A stretch of 64,000 nucleotides of DNA from Gammaproteobacteria bacterium UBA7803 (GTDB taxonomy: Bacteria > Pseudomonadota > Gammaproteobacteria > Pseudomonadales > Azotimanducaceae). A program made the position numbers and the translations under genes. Position 1 is the first letter of the stretch. Every line of letters begins with the position of its first letter. Of this stretch, positions 53,467 to 61,431 are shown one piece after another. Below the pieces are notes generated by a model, which was not told the DNA's origin, made no database searches, and was given only the letters and a program-made list of their open reading frames with translations. The stretch is taken from contig DLCH01000030.1 of NCBI GenBank assembly GCA_002480525.1, positions 1 to 64,000 on the forward strand. The letters are read 5' to 3'.

Positions 53467-54078
53467 ATGCAGGCACTGGAACCCGTGACGCTGGAGGGCT
53501 ACGGCGTGCGCCTCGAGCCAATGACCGAGGACCACAAGGACGAGCTGCTCGAAGCCGCCGCCGACGGCGAGCTGTGGAAGCTGTGGTACACCAGCGTGCC
53601 GGGGCCGGACGGCCCCATCCGCGTCGAGGACTACGTCGCCGCCGCCCTGGCGGGCCTCGGCAACGGCACCATGCTGCCATGGGTCGTGCGCGACCCGGCC
53701 GACGGCACCCTGATCGGCACCAGCCGCTATCACGACGTCATCCCGGCGGCCCACCGGGTAGAGATCGGCTACACCTGGTACCGCGCCAGCCGCCAGCGCA
53801 GCCACGTCAACACCGCCTGCAAGCTGCTGCTGTTCGGGCACGCCTTCGATACCCTCGGGTGCCGCGTCGTGGGCCTGCGGACCGACAACTTCAACTTCCG
53901 CTCCCAGCGTGCCATCGAGGGGCTGGGCGCCAAGCGCGACGGCGTGATCCGCCATCACGCGCCGCGCCCGGACGGCACGGTTCGGGACACGGTGATGTTC
54001 AGCGTGCTGGCCCAGGAGTGGCCCGACGTGCGCCGCCACCTGGAGTTCCGCCTGGCGCGGCACGCCGGCGGCGGCTGA
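53467..54078 (+). CDS. GNAT family N-acetyltransferase (RimJ-like)
   Basis: A 203-residue acetyltransferase. Strand and loop patterns typical of the RimJ/RimL subgroup are visible: VRLEPMTEDHKDELLEAAAD at the N-terminus, HRVEIGYTWYRASRQRS (beta-4 to the acetyl-CoA region) and LRTDNFNFRSQRAIEGLGAK with the asparagine/arginine block and the GLGAKRDG turn. Members acetylate N-termini of proteins, amino acids or small amines. GGAGGAA precedes ATG 53467. It converges on the exported aminotransferase gene. Confidence 0.86.
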   Translation: MQALEPVTLEGYGVRLEPMTEDHKDELLEAAADGELWKLWYTSVPGPDGPIRVEDYVAAALAGLGNGTMLPWVVRDPADGTLIGTSRYHDVIPAAHRVEIGYTWYRASRQRSHVNTACKLLLFGHAFDTLGCRVVGLRTDNFNFRSQRAIEGLGAKRDGVIRHHAPRPDGTVRDTVMFSVLAQEWPDVRRHLEFRLARHAGGG

Positions 54079-54084
54079 GTCCGA

Positions 54085-55230
54085 TCAGGCGTTCATCTCG
54101 TCGAGCACCGCCGGCAGCGCCTTGACGTAGCGCTTCACGTCCTCGAGCCGGCCCATGCTCACTCGGGACCAGTGGGTGTAGTCGCCGTAGATGCCGCGGA
54201 TCAGCACGTTCCGCGCCGCCATCTTCTGACGGAAGATCTCCGCGTCGAGATCGCCCAGGTTGACGAACACGAAGTTGGTCTGGGACGGCAGCGGCGTGAG
54301 CCCCACCTCGGTGGTGGCCTGGGTGACCATGTCCCGGGCCTCGATGATCTTCGACTTGGAGATCGCCAGGAAGCCGAAGTCGTTGTAGCTGGCGACGGCG
54401 GCGGCGACGCCAGCCTGGTTCATGGCGTAGTCGCCGAGGCCGAAGCGGTTCACCAGCTCGGTGTTCTCCGGCGAGGCGATCATGTAGCCGACCCGCATGC
54501 CGGCGAGGCCGTAGATCTTCGAGAAGGTGCGCGCCACCACGACGTCGTGGCCCTCCTTGATGAGCGGCACCATGGAGTTGTACTCGGGGTCTTCCGTGAG
54601 CTCGTTGTAGGCCTCGTCCACCAGCACCAGGCACTTCTTCGACGCCTTCCGGCAGAACGCCCGCAGCGCGTCGCCGTCGAGCAGCATCCCGGTGGGGTTG
54701 TTCGGGTTGGTGATCTGCACCATCGCCACGGAGTCGTCGATGGCCGCGTACATGGCGTCCAGATCGATGCCCATGTCGGCCGTCCGCGCGGTCCGCACGA
54801 TCTCGCCGCCCTGCTGCACCGCCTTCTTCACGGTGGTGTCCCAGAACAGATCCGGCCCGAGGATGCTGCCCTGCTTGGACGCCGCCACGGCCAGGTAGGT
54901 GAGCACGCCGCTCGACCCGGCGCTCAGGCTGACCTGCTCCGGCGCAACGCCGTTGCGCTCGGCGATCATGGCCTTGAGCATGCCGACGGACTCGCCGACG
55001 TAGTAGGCGCCCTGGCCGCTGGCCGCGGCCATGGCTTCCAGAGCCGGTTTGCTGGGGCCGTAGGGGTTCTCGTTGGCGTTGAGCTTGGCGACCCCCGCCT
55101 TGGGGCCGAAGCTCGGCAGCGTCGCCGGCGAGGACGCCGCGGCGACGTGGACCGACGCGCCGAGAGCGCCGGCACCGGCCAGGGTCGCACCGCCGCCGAG
55201 AAAGAGTCGTCTGCTGACTGCGCTGTTCAT
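54085..55230 (-). CDS. Tat-exported class I/II PLP aminotransferase (HisC-like)
   Basis: A 381-residue fold-type I aminotransferase with a twin-arginine signal: SRRLFLGGGATLAGAGAL (residues 6-23) followed by an AAASS cleavage region. The mature enzyme starts KLNANENPYGPSKPALEAM (HisC-type), with ITNPNNPTGMLL, VLVDEAYNEL and the PLP lysine in ARTFSKIYGLAGMRVGY. Tat exports folded proteins, so PLP would be loaded before export. HisC-like enzymes accept aromatic and histidinol-phosphate-type substrates. It lies 11 bp after the TauE-type permease on the same strand. Confidence 0.9.
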   Translation of the reverse strand: MNSAVSRRLFLGGGATLAGAGALGASVHVAAASSPATLPSFGPKAGVAKLNANENPYGPSKPALEAMAAASGQGAYYVGESVGMLKAMIAERNGVAPEQVSLSAGSSGVLTYLAVAASKQGSILGPDLFWDTTVKKAVQQGGEIVRTARTADMGIDLDAMYAAIDDSVAMVQITNPNNPTGMLLDGDALRAFCRKASKKCLVLVDEAYNELTEDPEYNSMVPLIKEGHDVVVARTFSKIYGLAGMRVGYMIASPENTELVNRFGLGDYAMNQAGVAAAVASYNDFGFLAISKSKIIEARDMVTQATTEVGLTPLPSQTNFVFVNLGDLDAEIFRQKMAARNVLIRGIYGDYTHWSRVSMGRLEDVKRYVKALPAVLDEMNA

Positions 55231-55241
55231 GGGTGTTCTCC

Positions 55242-56084
55242 TCAGGTCACGTGAGTTGCTTTGTAGAACATCGCCACCGACACGGCGACGAGGTAGAGCC
55301 CGAACAGCCGCTTGAGATGGAGCTCGTTCAGGTTGTGAGCCAGGCGCGCGCCGAGCGGCGCCGTGAAGACCGACAGCGTGCTGATCGCCAGCAGCGCCGG
55401 AATGTTGATGTAGCCGAGGGACCCGGCCGGCAGGTTCGGCACGTCGAGGCCGAGCACCAGGAAACCCACCGCGCCCGGCAGGCCGATGATGAAGCCGACG
55501 CCGGCGGCGGTGGCCACGGCCTGGTGCACCGGACGCTTGCACAGCACCATGGTGATCACCGTGATGGTGCCGCCGCCGATGCCGAGCAGGGCCGAGAAGC
55601 CGCCGAGGAACGAAGCGAGCCCCGCCCGGGCGGTGCCCCGCGGCAGCGTGAACGGATGACGGATGCGCGTGAACAGCTCCGGGAACAGGAAGTAGAAGGA
55701 ATAGAACAGCACGCCCACGGCGAACACCATGAACAGCCGGCGGCCGTCGGTGATCGAGGCGATGTAGAGCCCCACCGCCACCCCGATCACCAGCCAGATC
55801 GACCAGTCGCGCAGCAGCTGGAAATCCACCGCGCCACGGCGGCTGTGGGCCTGCACCGAGCGCGCCGACGACACCACGATGGACGCCAGGGACGTGCCGA
55901 TGGCGACGTAGATCAGCTCGGCGTCCGCGTCGCTGAACAGGGGCAGCACCGCCAGCAGCGCCGGCACCACGACGAAACCGCCACCGTTGCCGAACAGCCC
56001 CGCCGTGAGCCCGGCGGCCGCGCCGGCCAGACACATGGCAACCACCAGCGCCACCAATTCGAGATCGATGCCGAGTCCTTCCAC
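55242..56084 (-). CDS. TauE/SafE-family (sulfite exporter-like) membrane permease
   Basis: A permease of about 280 residues with eight or so helices. The paired repeats typical of TauE/SafE are MCLAGAAAGLTAGLFGNGGG and GLASFLGGFSALLGIGGGTI, with VVVPALLAVLPLF and AVATAAGVGFIIGLPGAVGF following. The family exports sulfite, sulfoacetate or other small organic anions. The start is uncertain: GTG 56084 gives a typical short N-terminus, while TTG 56153 would add 23 polar residues; neither has a clear ribosome-binding site. It is probably co-transcribed with the exported aminotransferase. Confidence 0.85.
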   Translation of the reverse strand: MEGLGIDLELVALVVAMCLAGAAAGLTAGLFGNGGGFVVVPALLAVLPLFSDADAELIYVAIGTSLASIVVSSARSVQAHSRRGAVDFQLLRDWSIWLVIGVAVGLYIASITDGRRLFMVFAVGVLFYSFYFLFPELFTRIRHPFTLPRGTARAGLASFLGGFSALLGIGGGTITVITMVLCKRPVHQAVATAAGVGFIIGLPGAVGFLVLGLDVPNLPAGSLGYINIPALLAISTLSVFTAPLGARLAHNLNELHLKRLFGLYLVAVSVAMFYKATHVT

Positions 56085-56215
56085 CGTCGCTTGCGGATCC
56101 CGCCCCCGAGAGTTTTCGTCGAGCGATACAAGGAGCGTGCCATTGCCAGGCAACGGCGGAAGATCGTGGAGAAATGCGGACTTGCAGGGCGCCGGCGGAG
56201 AACCGGGCGCCTCGT

Positions 56216-56303
56216 GCTGGTGCCGGTGCGCCCTTTGGGCGCATTAGAGTGCGCCCTTTGGGCGCACTAGAGCGCGCCGTTTCCGCGCGCCGCCGGCACC
56301 AGC
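56216..56303. repeat. Cloverleaf-like palindromic element (outer stem with three hairpins)
   Basis: An 11-bp inverted repeat, GCTGGTGCCGG (56216-56226) and CCGGCACCAGC (56293-56303), encloses three consecutive hairpins. Two are identical: TGCGCCC-TTT-GGGCGCA at 56227-56243 and 56250-56266. The third (about 56272-56290) has GCGCG/CGCGC arms. Each is separated by a TTAGA or CTAGA spacer. It lies in the 230-bp gap between the permease and the YbhB gene. No anticodon-like or tRNA consensus is present, so it is not a tRNA. Confidence 0.75.
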
Positions 56304-56314
56304 GTTGGGCGGGA

Positions 56315-56791
56315 TCAGCCGCGGCGGTAGGTACCCACCAGCCGGTTCATGGCCACGACGTTGGGCTCGATGCGTTCGAGCAGCTCGCTCATGGAGAGAC
56401 CCGGCTCGAGATCCGTCTCGGTGTCGAGCGCCAGCACCATGAAGAAGTAGTAGTGGGTGCCGTGCCCTTCCGGCGGCATCGGCCCGCCGTAGCCGGCTTT
56501 GCCGAAGTCGTTCTTCCCGCTGGTGTAGGCGTCGACGCCCTCCGCCAGCTCCGACACGGAGCCGGGAATGTTGTAGAGCACCCAGTGCACGAAGCCGTAC
56601 TCGCCGGGCTTGATCAGCGGCGCGTCGGGGTCGTGGCAGATCACCGCGAAGGACTTGGCGTCATCGGGCGCACCCTGCCAGGCGAGCGCCGGCGACGAAT
56701 CCTCGCCCTCGCCGGTGTGCTTCGCCGGAATCGCGCCACCGGTCTCGAACGCCGGACTGGTGAGCTGCATGTCGGACAACGCGAATCCCAT
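56315..56791 (-). CDS. YbhB/YbcL family phosphatidylethanolamine-binding-like protein
   Basis: A 158-residue PEBP/Raf-kinase-inhibitor-like protein. DSSPALAWQGAPDDAKSFAV, the ligand-site DPDAP with FVHWVLYNIP, and GYGGPMPPEGHGTHYYFFMV are the family signatures. Bacterial members have an unclear function, sometimes linked to membrane lipids or stress. The ATG is at 56791, divergent from pbpG at 56924. No signal peptide is evident. Confidence 0.93.
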   Translation of the reverse strand: MGFALSDMQLTSPAFETGGAIPAKHTGEGEDSSPALAWQGAPDDAKSFAVICHDPDAPLIKPGEYGFVHWVLYNIPGSVSELAEGVDAYTSGKNDFGKAGYGGPMPPEGHGTHYYFFMVLALDTETDLEPGLSMSELLERIEPNVVAMNRLVGTYRRG

Positions 56792-56923
56792 GAGTGCCTC
56801 CTGTGACTGGACGTGGCCGCTATCGTCGCACGACTCGGAGTCGATCTGTAGGTCACGCGTCCGGCCGGGTCCGCGGCGCGGCGGCTATACTCCGAGACGT
56901 CCATCGGTGAGAATCCGCGCCCC

Positions 56924-57868
56924 ATGAGCATCCGATTTCCCCGGGCGGGCCTGCTGCTGCGGGCCGTCCTGCTGCCGCTGCTGGCCGCCGCGCCGGGCAC
57001 CGCGGCCACCGCACCGCCCGCACCCGAGGCCCTGGAGCTGGCGTCCGTGCACGCCGTGGTCATGGACGTGGAGACCGGCGACGTGGTGTTCCGCAAGCAC
57101 GCCGACGTGGCGACGCCCATCGCATCGGTGACCAAGCTGATGACGGCCATGGTGGTGCTCGACGGCGGCCAGCCCCTCGACGAGTGGCTCACCATCGTCG
57201 ACTGGCCCCGGGAGCGCAGCAAGAACGCCTACTCGCGGCTGCGCATCGGCTCCGAGGCCCAGCGCCGGGAGCTGCTGCGCATCGCCCTCATGTCCTCGGA
57301 GAACCTCGCCACCAACGTGCTGGCGAGCCACTATCCCGGCGGCTTCGACGCCTTCGTGGCGGCCATGAACGACAAGGCGCGGGCGCTCGGCATGAGTCGC
57401 AGCCAATTCGTCGATCCGGCGGGCCTGTCGCCGGACAACCGGGCCAGCGCGGCCGACGTCGCCCGCATGGTCCGCGCAGCCCACGGCTACCCGGACATCC
57501 GCGCGCTCAGCACCGGCTATCAGCACACCGCGCAGTTCCGCAGTCCGCGCTACACCCTGCCCTTCGGCAACACCAACCCCCTGGTGGCGAGCAGCCGCTG
57601 GACCCTGGGCCTGACCAAGACCGGCTACCTCCGCGAGGCGGGGCGCTGTCTCGCCATGGTGACGATGGTGGAGGACCGCCCCGTGGCCATCGTGCTGCTG
57701 GACGCCTTCGGCACCCGCACGCCCCTGGGCGACGCCGGACGGGTGCGCCGGTGGATGACCACCGGCCACGGCGGCAGCATCGCCGGGGCGGCCCGGGATT
57801 ACGAGCGCCGCAAGGTCCGCGCCCTGCTCGAGGACGGCGGCGACGGCGTGACTGCGACGGCCCAGTAG
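56924..57868 (+). CDS. pbpG: D-alanyl-D-alanine endopeptidase (PBP7-type, S11 family)
   Basis: A 314-residue low-molecular-weight penicillin-binding protein. It has a signal peptide (about 1-28), catalytic Ser68-x-x-Lys71 (SVTK), Ser125-Glu-Asn127 (SEN) and the KTG triad (TLGLTKTGYLRE). The SEN and short C-terminus without a PBP5-type anchoring helix fit PBP7/PBP8 endopeptidases that trim peptidoglycan cross-links. It has its own start at ATG 56924, 132 bp from the divergent YbhB gene. Confidence 0.93.
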   Translation: MSIRFPRAGLLLRAVLLPLLAAAPGTAATAPPAPEALELASVHAVVMDVETGDVVFRKHADVATPIASVTKLMTAMVVLDGGQPLDEWLTIVDWPRERSKNAYSRLRIGSEAQRRELLRIALMSSENLATNVLASHYPGGFDAFVAAMNDKARALGMSRSQFVDPAGLSPDNRASAADVARMVRAAHGYPDIRALSTGYQHTAQFRSPRYTLPFGNTNPLVASSRWTLGLTKTGYLREAGRCLAMVTMVEDRPVAIVLLDAFGTRTPLGDAGRVRRWMTTGHGGSIAGAARDYERRKVRALLEDGGDGVTATAQ

Positions 57869-57917
57869 GCGCCCCCGAACCGCCGGGGATCGGGCCCGGC
57901 GGGCCTCTCCGGCGCCG

Positions 57918-58982
57918 TCAGCCGAGCCGCTCTCCGTCCGAGTCGAAGAGACTCGCGGACGTGGCGGCCGCCACGAAGTTCTCACGCAGATGGGAGAACG
58001 CCTGGATGTCGGCATTGACCGCGTCCAGGCCGTGCTCCAGCACGAACGCGTAGCTGCGTTGAAACGGCGACAGCCCGGCCTCGAGCAGGCGCCGGTCGTA
58101 GTAGCGGTCGAAGGCGTCCGGATTGCCCCAGCCGAGCCACTGCCGGCCCGCCAGATAGCGGCCGGCCTTCATGCCGATCAGACCGATGCCGGCCGCCCGG
58201 GCGCGGTCGAGTTGGGGTCGCAGGTCCTTCATCGGCGGCGAGCCGGGCAGCACCTCCCGGGTCTCCCAGTCGTACCAGCCACCCGGGGTGATGGCCACCA
58301 TGGCCAGATCGAACCGGCCGGTGTCGACCGCGGCGGCCAGCACCCGCTCGGCGTTCTGGTGGGTCGACAGCCCGAGATACGACACCTTGCCCGCGTCCCG
58401 GGCGCGCTCGAAGGCGCGGTGGATCTCCTCGCTGGCCACCACCCGCGGGTTGTTCGAGGCCATCAGGTAGTAGGCGTCCACGTGATCGACGCCCAGCTCC
58501 GCCAGGCTCTCGTCGAGCAGCGCCGACCAGCCGTCCGCAGCGCGCCTGAGCTGCGCGGCGGAAGGCTCGTCGTCCGGCCCGATGTCCCCGGGGACGATCG
58601 CCTTGGAGATGAGAAAGATGTCGTCCCGGCGCCGCCGGGCGAAGGGACCGAGATGCTTCTCGGCGTCGTCGTAGTAGTGCTTGTAGCCGACGTCGTAGAC
58701 GTTGACGCCGGCGTCGAACGCGGTCTCCAGCAGATCGTCCCGGGGACGCGCCGACAGGGAGGCGCCGCAGCCGAAAATCAGCCGGCTGGCCTCGAAGCCG
58801 GTGCGCCCGAGGGTGCGGTATGCCATGCGCGGCCAGGGCAGCCCGCGGGCGTCGGCCTCCCGGGCCTCGAACCAGGCCGCGCGGACGCTGCCGGACCGCA
58901 GCAGCGCCTGGGTGGCCACGGCGGCGACGCTGGCGTAGCGGATGAACCGGCGGCGGCCGGCGGACTCGGGGCGATCGGCCAT
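57918..58982 (-). CDS. Tat-exported aldo/keto reductase family protein
   Basis: A 354-residue protein. GRRRFIRYASVAAVA (residues 9-23) is a twin-arginine-type signal. The AKR barrel follows: YRTLGRTGFEASRLIFGCG, DAGVNVYDVGYKHYYDDAEK (catalytic Asp/Tyr region), FLISKAIVPG (Lys strand) and LGVDHVDAYYLMASN. AKRs reduce carbonyls with NADPH, and NADPH is not present in the periplasm, so a Tat-exported member implies a bound cofactor or another use. The tail after ITPGG is atypical. Confidence 0.86.
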   Translation of the reverse strand: MADRPESAGRRRFIRYASVAAVATQALLRSGSVRAAWFEAREADARGLPWPRMAYRTLGRTGFEASRLIFGCGASLSARPRDDLLETAFDAGVNVYDVGYKHYYDDAEKHLGPFARRRRDDIFLISKAIVPGDIGPDDEPSAAQLRRAADGWSALLDESLAELGVDHVDAYYLMASNNPRVVASEEIHRAFERARDAGKVSYLGLSTHQNAERVLAAAVDTGRFDLAMVAITPGGWYDWETREVLPGSPPMKDLRPQLDRARAAGIGLIGMKAGRYLAGRQWLGWGNPDAFDRYYDRRLLEAGLSPFQRSYAFVLEHGLDAVNADIQAFSHLRENFVAAATSASLFDSDGERLG

Positions 58983-59077
58983 GGTTCCTCTCCCCGCGGA
59001 ACGGTGCGGTCATTGTACGACCTGCACGCCGCGGGGACGATTCGACACTCGGACACGGCCCGCCCCGTCCGGCCGGA

Positions 59078-59314
59078 TCAGCGATCCGGCTCGGTGGGCT
59101 CGTCGTAGTCCCGGTGCAGCTCGGGATCCTCCTCCCGGGCCCGCTCGCGGCCGGCTTTCTCGGCCTCACGGGCCTCCTCCGGATCCTGCTCCCGGGCCTT
59201 TTCGGCGGCTTCATCGACCTTGCCGGACTCGACGAAATCCCGGGTGCTCTCGCGATAGTGGCGGTCCGCCTCGCGGTCACCCTCGCCCTGCTGCTGGTTG
59301 CGATCGTCGGCCAT
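59078..59314 (-). CDS. Small, highly charged, probably disordered protein
   Basis: A 78-residue protein made almost wholly of charged and polar residues (about half are Asp, Glu, Lys or Arg), such as EAREAEKAGRERAREEDPEL and a recurring AEKAREQDPEEA-like pattern. No hydrophobic core is visible, so it is likely disordered or helical. GGAGG is well placed before ATG 59314. It could be a stress or desiccation protein, but no family is recognised. Confidence 0.6.
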   Translation of the reverse strand: MADDRNQQQGEGDREADRHYRESTRDFVESGKVDEAAEKAREQDPEEAREAEKAGRERAREEDPELHRDYDEPTEPDR

Positions 59315-59444
59315 GTCGTGCCTCCTCGATTGCTGACGTGTTGCCCGTGACCGGGCTTGGGTCCAGGATGCATGCAAGCGCCGTGCACAGCGGCAAGGGG
59401 GCGGCTCGCCCCCCGGAACAGCGACCGGCAGGAGGCGCGGACAC

Positions 59445-59953
59445 ATGAGTCGCATCGACGGCATCGACCCGGAACACGCCAGCGGCCCCATCGCGCGCGT
59501 GCTGGAGGCCCAGCGCGGGACCTGGGGCGCGCCGCTGGCCAACCACCTCGTCTATGCGCGGCGGCCGGACCTGTTCCGCGCCGTGCGCGGCATGTGGTCG
59601 GCCCTGGACAACGACGGCATTCTCGGCGCCGCGCTGGTCTGCCTGGTCAACCGGCGGGTGGCAGCCCTGAACGGCTGCACGTTCTGACAGGACAGCGGCG
59701 CTGCGCCATCAACGCTGCCGTGTGCAGCGCCGAAGGCGTCCCGGACGCCAAGATCGACGCCCTGGCGGAGCACGAGACCTCACCCCTGTCCGACCGGGAC
59801 GTCGACGACGCCCTGTTCGAGCGGGTGCTGGCGGCCTTCGGCGAGGCGGCGGTGATCGAGCTCACCGCCGTCATCGCCTGGGAGAACGCGTCGAGCAAGT
59901 TCAACCGCGCCCTGCGGATCGGCGCCCAGGGGCTGTGGCGGCGGTCGGACTGA
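59445..59953 (+). pseudogene. Frameshifted AhpD/carboxymuconolactone-decarboxylase-like gene with TGA in the CxxC motif
   Basis: The first 80 codons from ATG 59445 encode an AhpD-like start that ends NGCTF then TGA, exactly where the second Cys of the CxxC motif is expected. Homology resumes after a 2-base offset (AINAAVCSAEGVPDAKIDAL) and runs in another frame to TGA 59951-59953 (KFNRALRIGAQGLWRRSD). AhpD enzymes use the two cysteines to reduce peroxides or partner proteins. Two lesions within about 20 bases make a pseudogene, or possibly a sequencing error, the simplest reading; selenocysteine at the TGA is an alternative only if the frame were restored. Confidence 0.75.
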
Positions 59954-59969
59954 ACCGCCGCCCCGAACT

Positions 59970-60770
59970 TCAGGAGGACACCACCGAGCCGCCGTCGCAG
60001 ACGATGACGTCGCCGACCGTGAAGGCGCCCGCCCGCGAGCTGAGGAAGATGGCGATGCCGGCGATGTCCTGGGGCGTTCCGACCCGGCCGCGCGGATTGC
60101 CTCTGCCCACCGCATCCCAGTCGGTGTTCTCCACGTCGCCGCGGCCGCCCACCCCGGTGCTCAGCATGTAGGTGGGGAACGGTCCCGGGGCGATGGCGTT
60201 GACCAGGATGTTCTCCTTCACCAGGTGCGCGGCCATCACCCGGGTGAGATGGTGCACCGCCGCCTTGGACGGGCCGTAGGAGAAGGTCTCGAACACCGGC
60301 GTCTTGATGCCGTCGATGGAGCCGACGTTGATCACCCGCGCCGGATCGTCGGCGTCGGCGGCCTTGCGCAGCAGCGGCAGCAGCTTCTGGGTCAGGAAGA
60401 ACACGCCCTTGACGTTGGTGTCCATCACCTTGTCCCAGCCGACCTCGGGGAACTCGTCCAGCGGCGCGCCCCAGGACACGCCCGCGTTGTTCACCAGGAT
60501 GTCCAGCCGCTCCTCGCGGCGCGCGAGCTCCGCGGCGAAGGCCTCGATGCCGTCCAGTTCCGCCAGGTTGGCGGGCAGGGAGATGCACTCGCCACCGAAC
60601 TGCTCGGACAGCCGGCGCGCGGTCTCGTCGCAGATCTCCGCTTTGCGCGAGCTGATGTAGACCTTCGCGCCGGCGGCCAGAAACCCCGCGGCGATCATCT
60701 CGCCGATGCCCCGGGACCCGCCGGTCACCACGGCCACCTTGCCTTCGATGGAAAACAGATCGTCGAACAT
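59970..60770 (-). CDS. Short-chain dehydrogenase/reductase (SDR)
   Basis: A 266-residue Rossmann oxidoreductase. TGGSRGIGEMIAAGF (about 16-30) is the NAD(P)-binding motif, NNAGVSWG the NNAG motif, and the Ser-Tyr-Lys triad is read from GSIDGIKTPVFETFSYGPSK. The C-terminus (VGDVIVCDGG) matches the ketoacyl-reductase/RhlG-like classical SDRs. RhlG-like relatives act on beta-ketoacyl groups, but the substrate is not established. ATG 60770 has GGGAGAG upstream. It converges on the AhpD-like remnant. Confidence 0.92.
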   Translation of the reverse strand: MFDDLFSIEGKVAVVTGGSRGIGEMIAAGFLAAGAKVYISSRKAEICDETARRLSEQFGGECISLPANLAELDGIEAFAAELARREERLDILVNNAGVSWGAPLDEFPEVGWDKVMDTNVKGVFFLTQKLLPLLRKAADADDPARVINVGSIDGIKTPVFETFSYGPSKAAVHHLTRVMAAHLVKENILVNAIAPGPFPTYMLSTGVGGRGDVENTDWDAVGRGNPRGRVGTPQDIAGIAIFLSSRAGAFTVGDVIVCDGGSVVSS

Positions 60771-61013
60771 GCGTCTCTCCCTCGTTCGTTGCGGTGCGGC
60801 TGGGCGGGCCAGCTCGTCGACTGCGCCAGGCCGTCTGCCACGGCCGGCAGCGCGAACCATGCCCGAAATGCGGTCCGGCGGCCACCGGGACGGTCGGCCC
60901 CCGGGCCGATTTGCCCGCGCGCGGCCGCAGCACTATCTTGCCCGCCTGATGGCGACGTCCCGCGGACCGACCGCGGCACGCGGCCGACACAGCAGGCTGA
61001 CCGGAAATCGACC

Positions 61014-61367
61014 ATGGCCAGAAAAGGCGGCGGACTCGTCTACTCCACCGATGGCGGCACCATGTGCCCCGGCTGTCTCCGGCCCCGCCCGGAGTGCGTG
61101 TGCCGCGACCGGTCCCGCCCGCGCGGCGACGGGGTGGTGCGCGTGTCCCGCGAGACCAAGGGCCGCAAGGGCGCCGGCGTGACGCTGGTGACTGGCCTGC
61201 CGCTGCCGGAATCAGAGCTCAAGGCGTTCGCCAAACGCCTGAAGGCGCGCTGCGGCGTCGGCGGCGCGGTCAAGGACGGCGTCATCGAGCTGCAGGGTGA
61301 TCAGCGCGACAAGCTGCTGCCCCTGCTCGAGGCGGAAGGGTTCCCGGCGAAGCGGGCCGGCGGCTGA
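61014..61367 (+). CDS. yciH: SUI1/eIF1-like translation factor YciH
   Basis: A 117-residue protein with an N-terminal four-cysteine segment (CPGCLRPRPECVC, residues 18-30) and the SUI1 domain: VRVSRETKGRKGAGVTLVTG, RCGVGGAVKDGVIELQGDQR and LLEAEGFPAKRAGG. YciH is related to eIF1 and influences start-site fidelity and 30S initiation. The four cysteines occur in Pseudomonas-type YciH but not in E. coli. The 243 bp upstream hold no gene that I can identify. Confidence 0.94.
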   Translation: MARKGGGLVYSTDGGTMCPGCLRPRPECVCRDRSRPRGDGVVRVSRETKGRKGAGVTLVTGLPLPESELKAFAKRLKARCGVGGAVKDGVIELQGDQRDKLLPLLEAEGFPAKRAGG

Positions 61368-61431
61368 CCCGCCAGGGCCGACAAGCCCCGCCGCGGCCGG
61401 TTAGAATGCCCGACGGATCCGGGGAGGTTTC

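Noticed and set aside
56216..56303. Cloverleaf element considered as a tRNA or tmRNA.
   Set aside because: No T-loop (GGTTCRA) or anticodon-arm consensus and no CCA end; stems are unlike tRNA arms.
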